From positions 38,953,001-39,017,000 of the forward strand of contig CATIUR010000001.1 in assembly GCA_949592205.1 (NCBI GenBank): DNA of 64,000 bases. The letters run 5' to 3'. Origin of the DNA: Helichrysum umbraculigerum. Taxonomy: Eukaryota; Streptophyta; Magnoliopsida; Asterales; Asteraceae. The notes under the pieces are model-generated. The model was given only the letters and a program-made list of their open reading frames with translations, was not told the origin of the DNA and did no database searches. A program made the position numbers and the translations under genes. Positions 48,355 through 61,581 of this stretch are shown in pieces (the stretch's first letter is position 1; each line of letters begins with the position of its first letter).

Positions 48355-50678
48355 TGTAACACCTGCCTAATTAGGATAATTAATTATGCCTAATTATTTG
48401 TAACTAGTTGTAATTAGTATGTAATAGGACTAATTACAGACTCTATTTATATATATACGGTGATTTATATATATGTGTGTACTTACGCGATTTGGATAAA
48501 TCGTACGGATTAACCGGACGAAGTCCGATACATTTTACTTGGACGTTGGTGACAAAACTTACTTAAATAATGGGAACGTATTTTACTGTATAAATACATA
48601 TTCGAATGGACACTATCATAATAGCGCGACAACATTACGAATATTTTAACAAAAACGTATCAAACGTGAACCAAATAATTTAAATATCCCGACAAGTATT
48701 TTTAATAAACATTTACAAGTATCTTTCATTAAAATATTCGGATAGCATTTTTAAAACATAACTGTTTGGTTAAATACTAAAAACGAACGATTAATCAATT
48801 AGGACACGGAGTAAATACTGTATTTTGGGAAGCGTTTTCCCTCCCTTCCCTTTTGGAACCAGCAACCACCACCACCTACACCCCACTTTCTTCATCTCAT
48901 TTTCATTTTAAACAAACACACACACAAACTCAAACTCTCTCTAAAAATCTCCACCAATTTTCGGATTCACAAATCGACCCACAAGAATTACATTTTCGGA
49001 ATCACCATCACGAGAGGAACAAGATTAACAAAGGCACCATACTCGTTTTCTTCCCCGTTTGGCTTCGATTTGCAATTGTAAGAAATTTCTAAAAACTTAG
49101 ATCTACTCATTTTGATGTATTATTTTGATGTTATAATGTTTACACAACTTAGTATTGTCCATATGTATGAATAAAACACGATTTTACAGCTTAAAAATAT
49201 GTTAGATTTGCGTTTTTGGTCGAAAATCACGACAGCCAAAACTTTCTGGGCTGGTGTTCATCTTTGCGACACAACGCTTGTGTCGCATGTTGTGTCGCCT
49301 AAACCATATTGTGTCATATTTTGTGTCGTACCAGTATGTCGCAACCTTGTGTCGTAGACGTTATGCGACACAACCCTTATGTCGCTGTTGAATCAGCATT
49401 GCAAGCTTTTGCGACACAACCCTTGTGTCGCTAAGCTCTTGTGTCGCATTCCTATGCGACACAACGCTTGTGTCGCATACCAAATCCTTGTGTCGCAAAT
49501 TGTGTCGCAGGATCAGAGTTTTGTAGCAATTTACTGTAGCAAAGTCATTCTAATATACGATGTTTCAACGCAATAATAACAGCTTAGAACTATTGCTACA
49601 AACCGTCACCAACGGGCCAAACATGTTTTCCAACAACAAACAATTACAAACATACGGACAAACATTGGATAAACTAGTTGTGTACAACTAAACGAAACGT
49701 CTCGCGAGACACATACTTACATAACCTCATATGTTTAGGCATTTGAAGGTTACGGGTTCGGAGAACCTACTTGCTATACTTACTACTTGCTATTTGCTAC
49801 CGCTTACTACTCGACTCAGGTGAGTCTTACGGCCCCACTCTTACTGTTTTATCTTATTGGGGGAGAAACATGCTACTACTTTTCCTTGAACACAAGTACT
49901 AAAACTGTTTACTATACCAATCGGAATTGCATGAGTTATTTACGGTCTACAGAAGTCTCTCCATCATATATCGTTAGTTATGGACTTAAGCGCGAACACG
50001 AGTTAATGGACTCATTAGGGAAATGACCCTCCCCGCCCAGGGTAGTAGCGCTACCACGAACCGTTCTGTATAAACGGGCGACTATTATTCGTTACATATG
50101 CTTGCTCAGTTACGAGCATGTCACGGGAGCAACTTATTATTTACGGGTTAAGCTTCGATTATGAGCCTCATGGCAACGGTATAACTTACTTACTTACATT
50201 TGCGGGATTGCAAATACTGGTTTTACATTTGCTGGATTGCAAATACTGATTTTTCGCCTACGGGCACTACTGATGAAATCTTGTGTTCAAAACTGATATT
50301 ACTTACAAACCTGTGAGATTCACCAACATTCGTGTTGACCCTTTTATCATGTATTCTCAGGTACACAGACGGAGTAGGATTACTCCAGGACATAGCTAGA
50401 GTCGCATGATTTCAACACAACTGCATTAACGGAGATTCTTAGCATTATCTTTTGTATATTTCAATTATGTAATAGAATCTCCCGCTATACGCGTGGACTC
50501 TAGGAAACTACATTTTTGTATACGAAAACATTAAGTTTTCAAACATTATATCTATGGGAATGTAACTAATTTACAAACGTTGCATATAGATGTCGTTTGC
50601 TTTATCTTGCGCTGTGATATTTGATTAGTAGCACCCCAAAACTTGCTTCCGCCAAACAGTGAATTTGGGGGTGTTACA
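48355..50678 (+). repeat. TE3 5' LTR (2324 bp)
   Basis: Starts TGTAACACC and ends GGGGGTGTTACA, like TE1. It holds a CT- and CA-rich leader-like patch (48835-49080), a dense GCGACACAA/TTGTGTCGC array (49265-49508), and an intron-like segment (donor 49820, acceptor 50360). Confidence 0.95.
49265..49508. repeat. palindromic TTGTGTCGC/GCGACACAA array in the TE3 5' LTR
   Basis: By hand count about eleven exact and five degenerate copies of TTGTGTCGC in either orientation within 245 bp. Many sit as facing pairs such as GCGACACAACGCTTGTGTCGC split by 3-5 nt. The same array is at 57167-57414 in the 3' LTR. Confidence 0.9.
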
Positions 50679-50681
50679 GAT

Positions 50682-50694
50682 TGGTATCAGAGCC
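50682..50694 (+). other. TE3 primer binding site (tRNA-iMet)
   Basis: TGGTATCAGAGCC, 3 nt after the LTR, as in TE1. The following 50 bp of leader are also nearly the same in both elements. Confidence 0.92.
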
Positions 50695-51055
50695 TAAGGT
50701 TATAGTGAACTAGGTTGCATTTAGTGGGCCTAGACTATGAACATTAGGCAGTATTCCCTATTTAGTACTATTAGTTCAGAAATTTCATCATACGAAGTTA
50801 ATTTAACATAGTCTGATCAACTATGTACAATTAAACGAATATGGTGTGAAATCTGAAAGAGTATACTGGAATAGGAATACACTAGTTGACTCTGACCTCG
50901 AGAGAAACCGGGACTCAAACATGTATATGCTAGACACTCAATAGGCCATTATGTGATACTAGGTATACATAGATAGGTCTCCGTACAATCTTAGGCTATA
51001 TTATATATGTGTTTTGTAGATATAGGCCTCACTTTCTCTAACACTTTGTCTTAGA

Positions 51056-51544
51056 ATGGCAAACATACCACCCAGTTCGTCACGCACTGATGAATCACGA
51101 AACCCAAGGGTGGCTAGGAGAGACAGCAGGTCGCCTCGAGCTAGCCCGTACCCCTCTTACCCCACTCTACCGGAGTTAGCCGCTAGAGTACATCACCACG
51201 ACAAACGACTCCAAGAGATGGACATTGAACTACAAGAAACCCGCGAACATTGGAGACTCACGGCGATGGAACGAATCGATCAAGTCTCCGAAGATCACGA
51301 GAACACCGTCACCACTATGGAAACCCTTCAAAATCAAGTAGGGGAAACAGTCGGAACCATGGAGGTTGTCCAAAACCAAGTGATCGGCAACCGAAATGAG
51401 ATCGCTGTCCTACAATCAAGATTGCACCAGTGCGAGACACGTCTAAGGGAAACCGAGGACGCCCTCCGAACGGCCAACAGACTTGTAGAATCTGTGGACC
51501 ACCTCAACGCACTATTGCCACAACTCAATTTGCGTCAGAATTAG
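51056..51544 (+). CDS. TE3 ORF1: coiled-coil protein upstream of gag
   Basis: 162 aa, homologous to TE1 ORF1 at 9835-10320. It shares MANIP, a basic patch NPRVARR, PRA-PYP, the segment WRLT-ERI-QVS-D, and a Leu/Glu/Gln/Arg-rich heptad pattern to the end. A short internal repeat (NQVGETVGTMEVVQNQV) is present here and not in TE1. A stop and 269 nt separate it from the gag ATG, so it is a distinct product. No recognised enzymatic domain; function unknown. Confidence 0.78.
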   Translation: MANIPPSSSRTDESRNPRVARRDSRSPRASPYPSYPTLPELAARVHHHDKRLQEMDIELQETREHWRLTAMERIDQVSEDHENTVTTMETLQNQVGETVGTMEVVQNQVIGNRNEIAVLQSRLHQCETRLRETEDALRTANRLVESVDHLNALLPQLNLRQN

Positions 51545-51813
51545 CTTAGGCTGAATCTGTATTCTCTTATGCTTTCGTAGGAATCTATGTAATCCGACCG
51601 GATGTAATAATTCCCGGCACTTTTGTACTACTACTACTACACTATAATATTTTGGAAAAACTCGTACCTTGTATCCAACTGATTATCTAAATGGAACGTG
51701 ATTATCACTTCGTACTATTATCGTGTATCTCATCATATACACTTGTGATATATCATAAATTTCATGCAATTATCTTATTCCTTTTTCTCCTTGTTTTTTT
51801 CTTGCTCAGCATC

Positions 51814-54800
51814 ATGCCTCCTCGCCGACAAGTCACCCTCAGTGAAGCTGAAATCGCGGGGCTGATTGCTCGCAGTGTGGCTCAAGCCTTGGCTACCCGA
51901 ACGCCGACTTCTGGTAGCGAGGATTCAGCTACTAACGCGCCGCAGCCCAAACCCTGCTCTTACAAGGACTTCCACAACTGCAAACCTTTGAGCTTTGCAG
52001 GTACTGAAGGAGCTATCGGTCTAGTACGCTGGATCGAGAAAATCGAATCTGTATTCCTTATCTGCAACTGCACAGAGGGAGACAAGGTCAAGTTCTCCGC
52101 CAGTACTTTCTCTGACACCGCTCTCACCTGGTGGAACACCTATGCCCAGACTGTGGGTATTGATAATGCTTACAAACTCCCGTGGGAGGAGTTGAAGAAG
52201 ATTTTGAGAGGCGAGTATTGTCCCAGAGATGAACTGAAACAACTGGAAGTGGAATTTCGGAACCACAAAATGCAGGGTGATGACATCACTGGTTACACCA
52301 ACCGTTTCCACCAACTGGCACTTCTGTGCCCATCCATGGTCGATCCTGAGTACAAGAGGATCGAGAAATATGTTGACGGACTTCCTGAAAGACTCCAAGG
52401 CCTGGTGACATCATCCAAACCGGGTACTATTCAGAGCGCCATTCGTATGGCCCATGAGCTAACGGCAAATTCTGTCCGCCGTGGCACAACTTCAACCCCA
52501 TTTGCAAACAACAAATGCAAATGGGAAGGAAACCCCAACTCATCCAACCACACCTCCATCAAAATGCCTGAGTCTGTTAAGGCTTATTCTTCAGGAACTT
52601 CGGAAAAGAAAGGGTACATCGGGAACAAACCCTACTGTTCCAAATGCAACCGCCATCATGACGGTTCTTGCCCTTGCTCCAACTGCAAACGGTTCGGGCA
52701 TTTAGCCAAGGATTGCCTAGCCAATGTTCCTACCCCCAACACTAATGCACCAAAGGCCTGCTTTGGGTGCGGAAATTCAGGACATTTCAAGAAAGATTGC
52801 CCAAAGCTGAAAAACAACAACAACCCTGCTCGCGGTAGAGCATTCGTTATCAAGGCTGGGGAAGCCAGACAAGACCCGAATGTCGTGACGGGTACGTTCC
52901 TTCTCAACGACCTTACTGCTTCTGTATTATTTGATACCGGTGCCGATAGAAGTTTCATTTCTGAGAAATTTAGCCCTTTACTTGATATAACTCCCACTGC
53001 CTTAGATGCTAAATACATTGTAGAACTAGCTAATGGCAAACTGATTGAGACTGATAGCATCATACGCAACTGTACACTTAACCTTACGAACGAAACGTTT
53101 CCCATTGATTTAATCCCTGTCGAGATCGGCAGCTTCGATATTATTGTCGGTATAGATTGGTTATCCGAGCACCGAGCTGAAATCATCTGTTATGACAAAC
53201 TCGTTCACATACCTCTTGTCTCTGGTGGAACCTTAGTCCTACAAGGGGAGACCGGCAGACGGAATCTGAATATTGTATCCTGCCTAAAAACTAGAAAATA
53301 TCTGCGAAAAGGGTATCAAGCCATCCTCGCACATGTAACGGAGAAGAAGTCGGAGGAGAAGCGACTTGAGGATGTTCCAATCGTGCGGGATTTCCCGGAA
53401 GTCTTTCCTGAGGATTTGCCCGGACTTCCGCCCCCTAGACAAATTGAATTTCAAATCGAACTTGTGCCAGGGGCTGCATCCGTGGCACGAGCCCCATACC
53501 GTCTAGCACCATCCGAAATGCAGGAGTTGTCTAACCAACTACAGGAACTCCTGGACAGAGGATTTATTCGACCAAGTTCCTCGCCTTGGGGAGCTCCGGT
53601 CTTATTCGTGAAAAAGAAAGATGGATCTTTCCGCATGTGTATCGACTATCGAGAGCTGAATAAGCTAACCATAAAGAATCGGTACCCGCTTCCTAGAATC
53701 GATGACCTATTTGACCAACTCCAGGGATCGAGTGTTTACTCAAAGATTGATCTACGGTCAGGTTATCATCAACTCCGAGTCCGTGACAATGATATCCCAA
53801 AGACAGCTTTCCGAACTCGTTATGGGCATTACGAATTCCAAGTGATGCCATTCGGTTTAACCAACGCACCGGCCGTATTCATGGACCTTATGAATCGGGT
53901 GTGCAAACCATATCTTGACAAATTCGTCATTGTGTTTATCGATGATATCCTGATTTACTTTCGCGATGAACAGGAACATGCTCAACATCTTAAAACCATT
54001 CTAAGACTCCTTAAACACGAAGAGTTATATGCCAAATTCTCTAAGTGTGAGTTCTGGATTCGAACCGTTCAATTCCTCGGACACGTGATTGACAGCCAGG
54101 GAATTCAAGTTGATCCTGCCAAGATTGAAGCAATCAAGGGCTGGGAGTCACCGACCACTCCAACCGAAGTGAGACAATTCTTAGGCCTTGCTGGTTATTA
54201 CCGCCGATTCATTGAAAACTTTTCTAGAATAGCTGTTCCCTTAACAACACTGACTCAGAAAGATAAGAAGTTCGATTGGACTGATAAACAAGAATCAGCT
54301 TTCCAGCTATTGAAACACAAACTTTGCAGTGCACCAATCTTGTCCTTACCCGAGGGCACCGATGACTTCGTAGTTTATTGCGACGCCTCACACCAAGGAC
54401 TTGGTTGCGTGTTAATGCAACGGGAAAAAGTCATTGCCTATGCCTCACGACAACTAAAAATCCACGAGAAAAACTATACGACCCACGACCCCGAGTTAGG
54501 TGCCGTGGTCTTCGCATTGAAAATCTGGAGACATTATCTCTACGGTACGAAAAGCACTATCTTTACCGATCACAAAAGTCTCCAACACATATTCGATCAG
54601 AAGGATCAAAACATGAGACAACGTCGTTGGGTTGAGTTACTTAGTGACTACGACTGCGAGATCAAATACCATCCGGGCAAGGCAAACGTAGTTGCCGATG
54701 CCTTAAGCCGAAAAGAACGAGTGAAACCCCTTCAAGTCCGAGCACTTTCTATGACAATTCGTAACGAGCTCCCTGCTCAAATCCTTACCACTCAGCTTGA

Positions 54801-56223
54801 AGCACTCAGCGATGAAAACCTGAAAAATGAAGCCTTACGAGGCTTGGATAAACAATTCGAAATCAAACCCGATAGGACTCGATACTTCTCTAACCGGGTG
54901 TGGTTACCCAAATTCGGAAACTTGCGAGATTTGGTGATGGCTGAAGCTCACAAATCTCGATACTCTATACATCCTGGTTCTGACAAGATGTATCACGACG
55001 TCAAAGGGTTGTATTGGTGGCCTAACATGAAAGTTGACATCTCCATGTACGTCAGTAAATGCTTAACCTGTTCCAAAGTCAAGGCCGAACACCAAAGACC
55101 CTCGGGATTGCTCCAACAACCTGAAATTCCTCAATGGAAATGGGAGAAAATTGCCATGGACTTCATTACCAAACTACCGAAAACGTCGAGCGGTTGCGAT
55201 ACCATTTGGGTGATTGTGGACCGTCTCACAAAATCTGCTCATTTTCTGGCCATCAAGGAAACTGACAAGATGGAGCGTTTGGCTCGCATTTACATCAAAG
55301 AAATTGTTTCGCGACACGGTGTACCTATCTCGATCATCTCGGATAGAGACAGCCGTTTCACTTCCAACTTTTGGCAATCGTTACAGAAATCTCTCGGTAC
55401 TCGTCTGGATATGAGTACAGCTTATCACCCGCAAACCGATGGTCAAAGCGAGCGAACCATCCAAACACTGGAGGATATGCTACGAGCCTGCGTAGTGGAC
55501 TTCGGTACTTCTTGGGAAAGCCACTTACCGTTGTGCGAGTTCTCGTACAACAACAGTTACCATACCAGCATTAAGGCTGCACCCTTCGAGGCACTCTACG
55601 GGCGTAAGTGCCGATCACCTATCTGTTGGACTGAGTTAGGAGATTCCCAACTCACGGGTCCAGAAATCATTCACGAAACTACTGAGAAAATCATTAGTAT
55701 TCAAAACCGGCTGAAAGCCGTACGTGATCGTCAGAAAAGCTATGCTGACGTGAGACGCAAACACCTTGAGTTCCAGGTAGGGGACAAGGTACTTCTCAAA
55801 GTGTCACCGTGGAAAGGTGTCATTCGATTCGAAAAACGAGGCAAACTAAACCCTAGATACATCGGACCATTCGAAATCCTTGAAAGGATTGGTCCAGTGG
55901 CATACCGCCTGCAACTTCCTGCTGAGCATAGCAGCGTTCACAACGCCTTTTACATTTCTAACCTAAAGAAGTGTCTGTCTGACGAGACACTAATAATACC
56001 GTTCGACGAAATCCAAATCGATGATAAACTTCATTTTGTCGAGGAACCTATGGAAATCATGGACCGTGAGGTCAAGCGATTGAAACAGAGTTGTATTCCC
56101 ATCGTAAAAGTCAGGTGGAATTCTAGACGTGGTCCAGAATTCACCTGGGAACGGGAAGACCAAATGCGACAGAAATACCCACATCTCTTCCCAGACAAAG
56201 CACCGTCCGTGCACTCGAGCTAA
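51814..56223 (+). CDS. TE3 gag-pol polyprotein, intact, 1469 aa
   Basis: Encodes the particle protein and all replication enzymes. I chose the ATG at 51814 (MPPRRQ), which aligns with the TE1 start (MPPKSR); the frame is open 41 codons further upstream but that part is hydrophobic and absent from TE1. Domains by residue: capsid about 50-230, CCHC knuckles 288-301 and 316-329, aspartic protease with D374-T-G-A, reverse transcriptase with F-I-D710-D711, RNase H from about 850 (D857), integrase HHCC from H1046 with D1116, D1177 and E1213 (35 residues between the last two), and a chromodomain-like tail (about 1415-1460, [17 protein letters not shown]) expected to guide integration to particular chromatin. 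No stop or frameshift. It is a candidate helper for TE1. Confidence 0.95.
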   Translation: MPPRRQVTLSEAEIAGLIARSVAQALATRTPTSGSEDSATNAPQPKPCSYKDFHNCKPLSFAGTEGAIGLVRWIEKIESVFLICNCTEGDKVKFSASTFSDTALTWWNTYAQTVGIDNAYKLPWEELKKILRGEYCPRDELKQLEVEFRNHKMQGDDITGYTNRFHQLALLCPSMVDPEYKRIEKYVDGLPERLQGLVTSSKPGTIQSAIRMAHELTANSVRRGTTSTPFANNKCKWEGNPNSSNHTSIKMPESVKAYSSGTSEKKGYIGNKPYCSKCNRHHDGSCPCSNCKRFGHLAKDCLANVPTPNTNAPKACFGCGNSGHFKKDCPKLKNNNNPARGRAFVIKAGEARQDPNVVTGTFLLNDLTASVLFDTGADRSFISEKFSPLLDITPTALDAKYIVELANGKLIETDSIIRNCTLNLTNETFPIDLIPVEIGSFDIIVGIDWLSEHRAEIICYDKLVHIPLVSGGTLVLQGETGRRNLNIVSCLKTRKYLRKGYQAILAHVTEKKSEEKRLEDVPIVRDFPEVFPEDLPGLPPPRQIEFQIELVPGAASVARAPYRLAPSEMQELSNQLQELLDRGFIRPSSSPWGAPVLFVKKKDGSFRMCIDYRELNKLTIKNRYPLPRIDDLFDQLQGSSVYSKIDLRSGYHQLRVRDNDIPKTAFRTRYGHYEFQVMPFGLTNAPAVFMDLMNRVCKPYLDKFVIVFIDDILIYFRDEQEHAQHLKTILRLLKHEELYAKFSKCEFWIRTVQFLGHVIDSQGIQVDPAKIEAIKGWESPTTPTEVRQFLGLAGYYRRFIENFSRIAVPLTTLTQKDKKFDWTDKQESAFQLLKHKLCSAPILSLPEGTDDFVVYCDASHQGLGCVLMQREKVIAYASRQLKIHEKNYTTHDPELGAVVFALKIWRHYLYGTKSTIFTDHKSLQHIFDQKDQNMRQRRWVELLSDYDCEIKYHPGKANVVADALSRKERVKPLQVRALSMTIRNELPAQILTTQLEALSDENLKNEALRGLDKQFEIKPDRTRYFSNRVWLPKFGNLRDLVMAEAHKSRYSIHPGSDKMYHDVKGLYWWPNMKVDISMYVSKCLTCSKVKAEHQRPSGLLQQPEIPQWKWEKIAMDFITKLPKTSSGCDTIWVIVDRLTKSAHFLAIKETDKMERLARIYIKEIVSRHGVPISIISDRDSRFTSNFWQSLQKSLGTRLDMSTAYHPQTDGQSERTIQTLEDMLRACVVDFGTSWESHLPLCEFSYNNSYHTSIKAAPFEALYGRKCRSPICWTELGDSQLTGPEIIHETTEKIISIQNRLKAVRDRQKSYADVRRKHLEFQVGDKVLLKVSPWKGVIRFEKRGKLNPRYIGPFEILERIGPVAYRLQLPAEHSSVHNAFYISNLKKCLSDETLIIPFDEIQIDDKLHFVEEPMEIMDREVKRLKQSCIPIVKVRWNSRRGPEFTWEREDQMRQKYPHLFPDKAPSVHSS

Positions 56224-56243
56224 TTTCGGGACGAAATTTCTTT

Positions 56244-56256
56244 AACAAGGGGAGAA
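56244..56256 (+). other. TE3 polypurine tract
   Basis: AACAAGGGGAGAA directly before the 3' LTR. Confidence 0.9.
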
Positions 56257-58581
56257 TGTAACACCTTCCTAATTAGGATAATTAATTATGCCTAATTATT
56301 TGTAACTAGTTGTAATTAGTATGTAATAGGACTAATTACAGACTCTATTTGTATATATAAGGTGATTTATATATATGTGTGTACTTACGCGATTTGGATA
56401 AATCGTACGGATTAACCGGACGGAGTCCGATACATTTTACTTGGACGTTGGTGACAAAACTTACTTAAATAATGGGAACGTATTTTACAGTATAAATACA
56501 TATTCGAACGGACACTATCATATTAGCGCGACAACATTACGAATATTTTAACAAAAACGTATCAAACGTGAACCAAATAATTTAAATATCCCGACAAGTA
56601 TTTTTAATAAACATTTACAAGTATCTTTCATTAAAATATTCGGATAGCATTTTTAAAACAAAACTGTTTGGTTAAATACTAAAAACGGAAAATTAATCAA
56701 TTAGGACACGGAGTAAATACTGTATTTTGGGAAGCGTTTTCCCTCCCTTCCCTTTTGGAACCAGCCACCACCACCACCTACACCCCACTTTCTTCATCTC
56801 ATTTTCATTTTAAACAAACACACACACAAACTTAAACTCTCTTTAAAAATCTCCACCAATTTTCGGATTCACAAATCGACCCACAAGAATTACATTTTCG
56901 GAATCACCATCACGAGAGGAACAAGATTAACAAAGGCACCATACTCGTTTTCTTCCCCGTTTGGCTTCGATTTGCAATTGTAAGAAATTTCTAAAAACTT
57001 AGATCTACTCATTTTGATGTATTATTTTGATGTTATAATGTTTACACAACTTAGTATTGTCCATATGTATGAATAAAACACGATTTTACAGCTTAAAAAT
57101 ATGTTAGATTTGCGTTTTTGGTCAAAAAATCGCGACAGCTGAAACTTTCTGGGCTGGTGTTCATCTTTGCGACACAACGCTTGTGTCGCATGTTGTGTCG
57201 CCTAAACCATATTGTGTCATATTTTGTGTCGTACCAGTATGTCGCAACCTTGTGTCGTAGACGTTATGCGACACAACCCTTATGTCGCTGTTGAATCAGC
57301 ATTGCAAGCTTTTGCGACATAACCCTTGTGTCGCTAAGCTCTTGTGTCGCATTCCTATGCGACACAACGCTTGTGTCGCATACCAAATCCTTGTGTCGCA
57401 AATTGTGTCGCAGGATCAGAGTTTTGTAGCAATTTACTGTAGCAAAGTCATTCTAATATACGATGTTTCAACGCAATAATAACAGCTTAGAAATATTGCT
57501 ACAAACCGTCACCAACGGGCCAAACATGTTTTCCAACAACAAACAATTACAAACATACGGACAAACATTGGATAAACTAGTTGTGTACAACTAAACGAAA
57601 CGTCTCGCGAGACACATACTTACATAACCTCATATGTTTAGGCATTTGAAGGTTACGGGTTCGGAGAACCTACTTGCTATACTTACTACTTGCTATTTTC
57701 TACCGCTTACTAGTCGACTCAGGTGAGTCTTACGGCCCCACTCTTACTGTTTTATCTTATTGGGGGAGAAACATGCTACTACTTTTCCTTGAACACAAGT
57801 ACTAAAACTGTATACTATACCAATCGGAATTGCATGAGTTATTTACGGTCTACAGAAGTCTCTCCATCATATATCGTTAGTTATGGACTTAAGCGCGAAC
57901 ACGAGTTAATGGATCCATTAGGGAAATGACCCTCCCCGCCCGGGGTAGTAGCGCTACCACGAACCGTTCTGTATAAACGGGCGACTATTATTCGTTACAT
58001 ATGCTTGCTCAGTTACGAGCATGTCACGGGAGCAACTTATTACTTACGGGTTAAGCTTCGATTATGAGCCTCATGGCAACGGTATAACTTACTTACTTAC
58101 ATTTGCGAGATTGCAAATACTGGTTTTACATTTGCTGGATTGCAAATACTGATTTTTCGCCTACGGGCACTACTGATGAAATCTTGTGTTCAAAACTGAT
58201 ATTACTTATAAACCTGTGAGATTCACCAACATTCGTGTTGACCCTTTTAGCATGTATTCTCAGGTACACAGACGGAGTAGGATTACTCCAGGACATAGCT
58301 AGAGTCGCATGATTTCAACATAACTGCATTAACGGAGATTCTTAGCATTATCTTTTGTATATTTCGATTATGTAATAGAATCTCCCGCTATACGCGTGGA
58401 CTCTAGGAAACTACATTTTTGTATACGAAAACATTAAGTTTTCAAACATTATATCTATGGGAATGTAACTAATTTACAAACGTTGCATATAGATGTCGTT
58501 TATTTTATCTTGCGCTGTGATATTTGATTAGTAGCACCCCAAAACTTGCTTCCGCCAAACAGTGAATTTGGGGGTGTTACA
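56257..58581 (+). repeat. TE3 3' LTR (2325 bp)
   Basis: Same ends and internal features as the 5' LTR: palindromic array at 57167-57414, donor at 57723 and acceptor at 58263. Many scattered substitutions and a 1-2 nt indel near 57123. Confidence 0.95.
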
Positions 58582-58586
58582 GTTTT

Positions 58587-59506
58587 TCAACGCTTTTCCG
58601 ATGTAGTTTGATGATTTCGGTTGTAATTAAAATGTGTGTATTGATTCAAATTGAATGAATATACTTTTAAACAATTAGTTATGTATTCATATTGTGACAA
58701 TAGTATGAAAAAACTTACCAATTTCCTGCATTATGTATTGAAAAACAAACTTGTAAATTGATGATAGTGGTATGTTTTATTTTCTCTTATTCGTGTGTTA
58801 TATTGTGATCGAATATGATTTGTAGTAAAGATGAAAGAAGGCATAATTGGATTCATGAATAGTTTCTATGTACAATGAATGTATTAAAAGTTAAAAATGG
58901 AAATGTTGAAATTACGGTTATCAATGTGTGACGAATGCTTTATTGTATAGTATAGATTAACACTATGGGTGTGTTAGGTTCAAGAAAGGGAACGACAATG
59001 TGAATGGGAAACAAAATTTTAGGCAATGCAATTAGCATTCCTTATTATTACCTTTGTCATTGATGTTGCTTGTTTCATGTACGAGTAGAGGTGACAAATT
59101 GTTCGGGTCAAGTTGATTGGTCCAAAGTACCTTACCCGAATTCGGCATGATTTGATAAACGGGTTGCAGATCGAAAGTACCCAACCCCGTACACGATCCA
59201 TACTACCCGTTTATGTAAACAGGTTGAACGGGTTATGAGTTGGCAAGTTGGTTTCGAATCAAATGGTCACATGTCAAGGGTTACTTTGGGTTGGTGGGTT
59301 TACCGTTAACTCAAAACTTGACCCGAGTACACCCTGAAAAATTAAAAGGGTTAGCGAGTTTCGGATCAAAAGAACGCAACCCAACCAATTTGAGTAAACG
59401 GGTTAATGGGTTGGTAGGTTAATTAATTTTGGATCGGTGGGTTGGTTTCGGCCTTTCGGGTATAACATATCATATTTAATGAGTTGATTTTAAGTTCGAG
59501 GGGCCG
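58587..59506. other. spacer between TE3 and TE4
   Basis: The first 450 bp are AT-rich host sequence interrupted by TE3 (it joins with 48354). The rest is the GGGTT-rich tract listed separately. No gene. Confidence 0.4.
59095..59465. repeat. GGGTT-rich degenerate tract
   Basis: Repeated ACGGGTT, TGGGTTGG, GGGTTAGCG, GGGTTAATGGG words on the plus strand and ACCCGAA, ACCCGTT on the other arm. It resembles the GGGTCA repeat family in introns elsewhere in the window more than a true telomeric array, because unit length is irregular. Confidence 0.45.
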
Positions 59507-61581
59507 TGTGACACCCGGTAAAAAATGACCCAAAATTTGGTCCAAATTTAAACTTTTATTTCAAGTATTATATACTTAAAATACCAAAGCGTACAAGTAT
59601 TATATATATGATTATATGTATATATAACACAAAATAATTATTCAAAAATCGCGTATAAACAAATCACGCAGGAATTCAAATACGAACATTGGTGAACCCA
59701 ATTTATTAAATAATAATGAATTATTTGATAAACATATTTATTTCTAAATATTATTTCGATAATATTTTCCTAAGTACTTTGTATCGTACTAATAACTCTT
59801 ACGCGACCAAAAATATGTGAAACGCGTTCGACAATCAAAATAAACTTAAGTTATATTCTTATAACTCATTAATAAGTATTTTGATGGAATACTTCAACTA
59901 AAAATATTGAGTTTTAAATCGTTACCGAAACGTGTTATGTATAACGTATAACGTACGAATTAACGTTTAAACGATCGGGTAAACAAACACGGATATAATA
60001 CCAAGTTTAAAGACAAAATTTAACAAGTCTAGCCCCTCCTTTGACCAAGAAAAATCAGCCAAACAAGATCCTTAAATTGTGGATCTTGTTGCCTTGACCA
60101 TAAGCAAACCAAACACCCTTAATTCACTCATTTGTGTTTTCTCCTCCTTCTCTCTATCCTCTCTCTCTCTAAAAACGAATTGGGGCTGTGATCAGCAACC
60201 AACCCACCTCCAAGACATCATCACAACACCACCATATCACCACCATAGTGCCACCACGAGCCGCCACGCCGGAATTCAAGAAAACGTACCAAAACGAGCA
60301 TTCGACTTTCGTTTTCCTTCTCCTCATCATTTCTTTGTAAGGAACCTTTTCTCTTTCATTATAATTACTTGGAACACATATATTACCATGTTTATATGTT
60401 CACTTAACAAGGAATGTTCAAAACTTAAACCGAAACGCATTTTTAAACTCGAAATCTCTAAATATATAAGCTGTCCAGAAATTTCACCCACTTCCACGAT
60501 TTTTATAAAAATCATAAAAACACAAAATAATACGTTTCTTAAGCCTAAAATGTAGTACAAGGTGTTAGCTTTCCAAAGACACCAATTTCATAACATTTCG
60601 ACTTCGTTTTCTATTTTAAAATAATTATTTCGTTAGAGTGTGCGTTACTGTTCTGACGGCCAGGAAACATCCGCCTCCTTCTCGAGACCATATCTTGAGC
60701 TCTAGAGCGAATAAATGTATGAAACTTGAACCTAAATCTTCGTATGAAAACCTACTACAAAAAGTTCTTCTATGGACTGACTTGAAAACCCCTTTATTCT
60801 CGTGTAGAAACCGATCTATGGACTGAACTTGTTTGCGAACCCAATCTAACCACTTCTCATATTTATTTTCTTTTAAAATAGCAAATGAACTTCTAAAATC
60901 ATGGTATAATGTAGAAATGAACTAGAATCATAGGTAAATACGTTTGATTTTTGGTAGAACCTGATTCGGACTAGAAGTTGGTCAAATCGAGAGCTTAATC
61001 GAGTTGAAATCTGGAAACATAGAGATTAGGGGCTGTTTTGGAAACGTTTTAAAAACCGACACTTCGGGTTAACCCCAACACGGACTGATGTGACTCAAAT
61101 AGTCATGTTTTTAAGGGCAATATTCCGCACTTTTTGGACGTAACTTTAGTGAAAACATTCCAAAATGATCATTATTTACTAAAATTCACTAAAGTAGTCT
61201 AAATATAGGCGTTGCTGCAAAAATCACCTAAAACGTCCAAATAACAAGCAAATCAGGGCGAATAAACGTGCACAAAATCCTCCGGCCTCATTTACCTTAT
61301 ATAGATCATGTTCTAACTTCATCATATGATAAAACAGGTAAAATCGAGACGGGAAAATCAAGAATCATGCAAATCGGATAAAGAACGGAGAAGACTGAGC
61401 AGTATCAGACCCTATAAAGTCATTTCGGCTATGCTTGAGCTATACACATCCAATTTCAGTGAAGTTGGCATCATTAGAAGCGTAACGGAATTACGAAGAC
61501 ACAGGCGAAAGAATCAGGTCAAACGGATGCATAACGAAGGAGATACGCGCGTTTTAAGCAACGAACGAAATCAGACGGACA

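Larger units (their letters stand above)
48355..58581 (+). mobile_element. TE3: Ty3/gypsy chromovirus-type LTR retrotransposon, structurally intact
   Basis: Flanked by the 5-bp duplication GTTTT (48350-48354 and 58582-58586). It has 2.3-kb LTRs, a tRNA-iMet primer site, an accessory coiled-coil ORF, an uninterrupted gag-pol frame and a polypurine tract. Leader, ORF1 and gag-pol are homologous to TE1, but the LTRs are twice as long. By eye the two LTRs differ at roughly 25-35 places (about 1-1.5%), so TE3 is older than TE1 although its coding regions are intact. Confidence 0.95.

Noticed and set aside
48853..49092. 79-codon ORF in the TE3 LTR (Thr/His-rich)
   Set aside because: Lies in a leader-like CA/CT-rich segment; translation reflects low-complexity sequence.
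49265..49508. CRISPR-like repeat array
   Set aside because: Repeats occur in both orientations with irregular spacers inside a plant LTR; there are no cas genes and this is not a prokaryote.
59095..59465. Interstitial telomeric repeat (TTTAGGG)n
   Set aside because: Words are GGGTT-like but not in a 7-bp register; no TTTAGGG tandem run exists.
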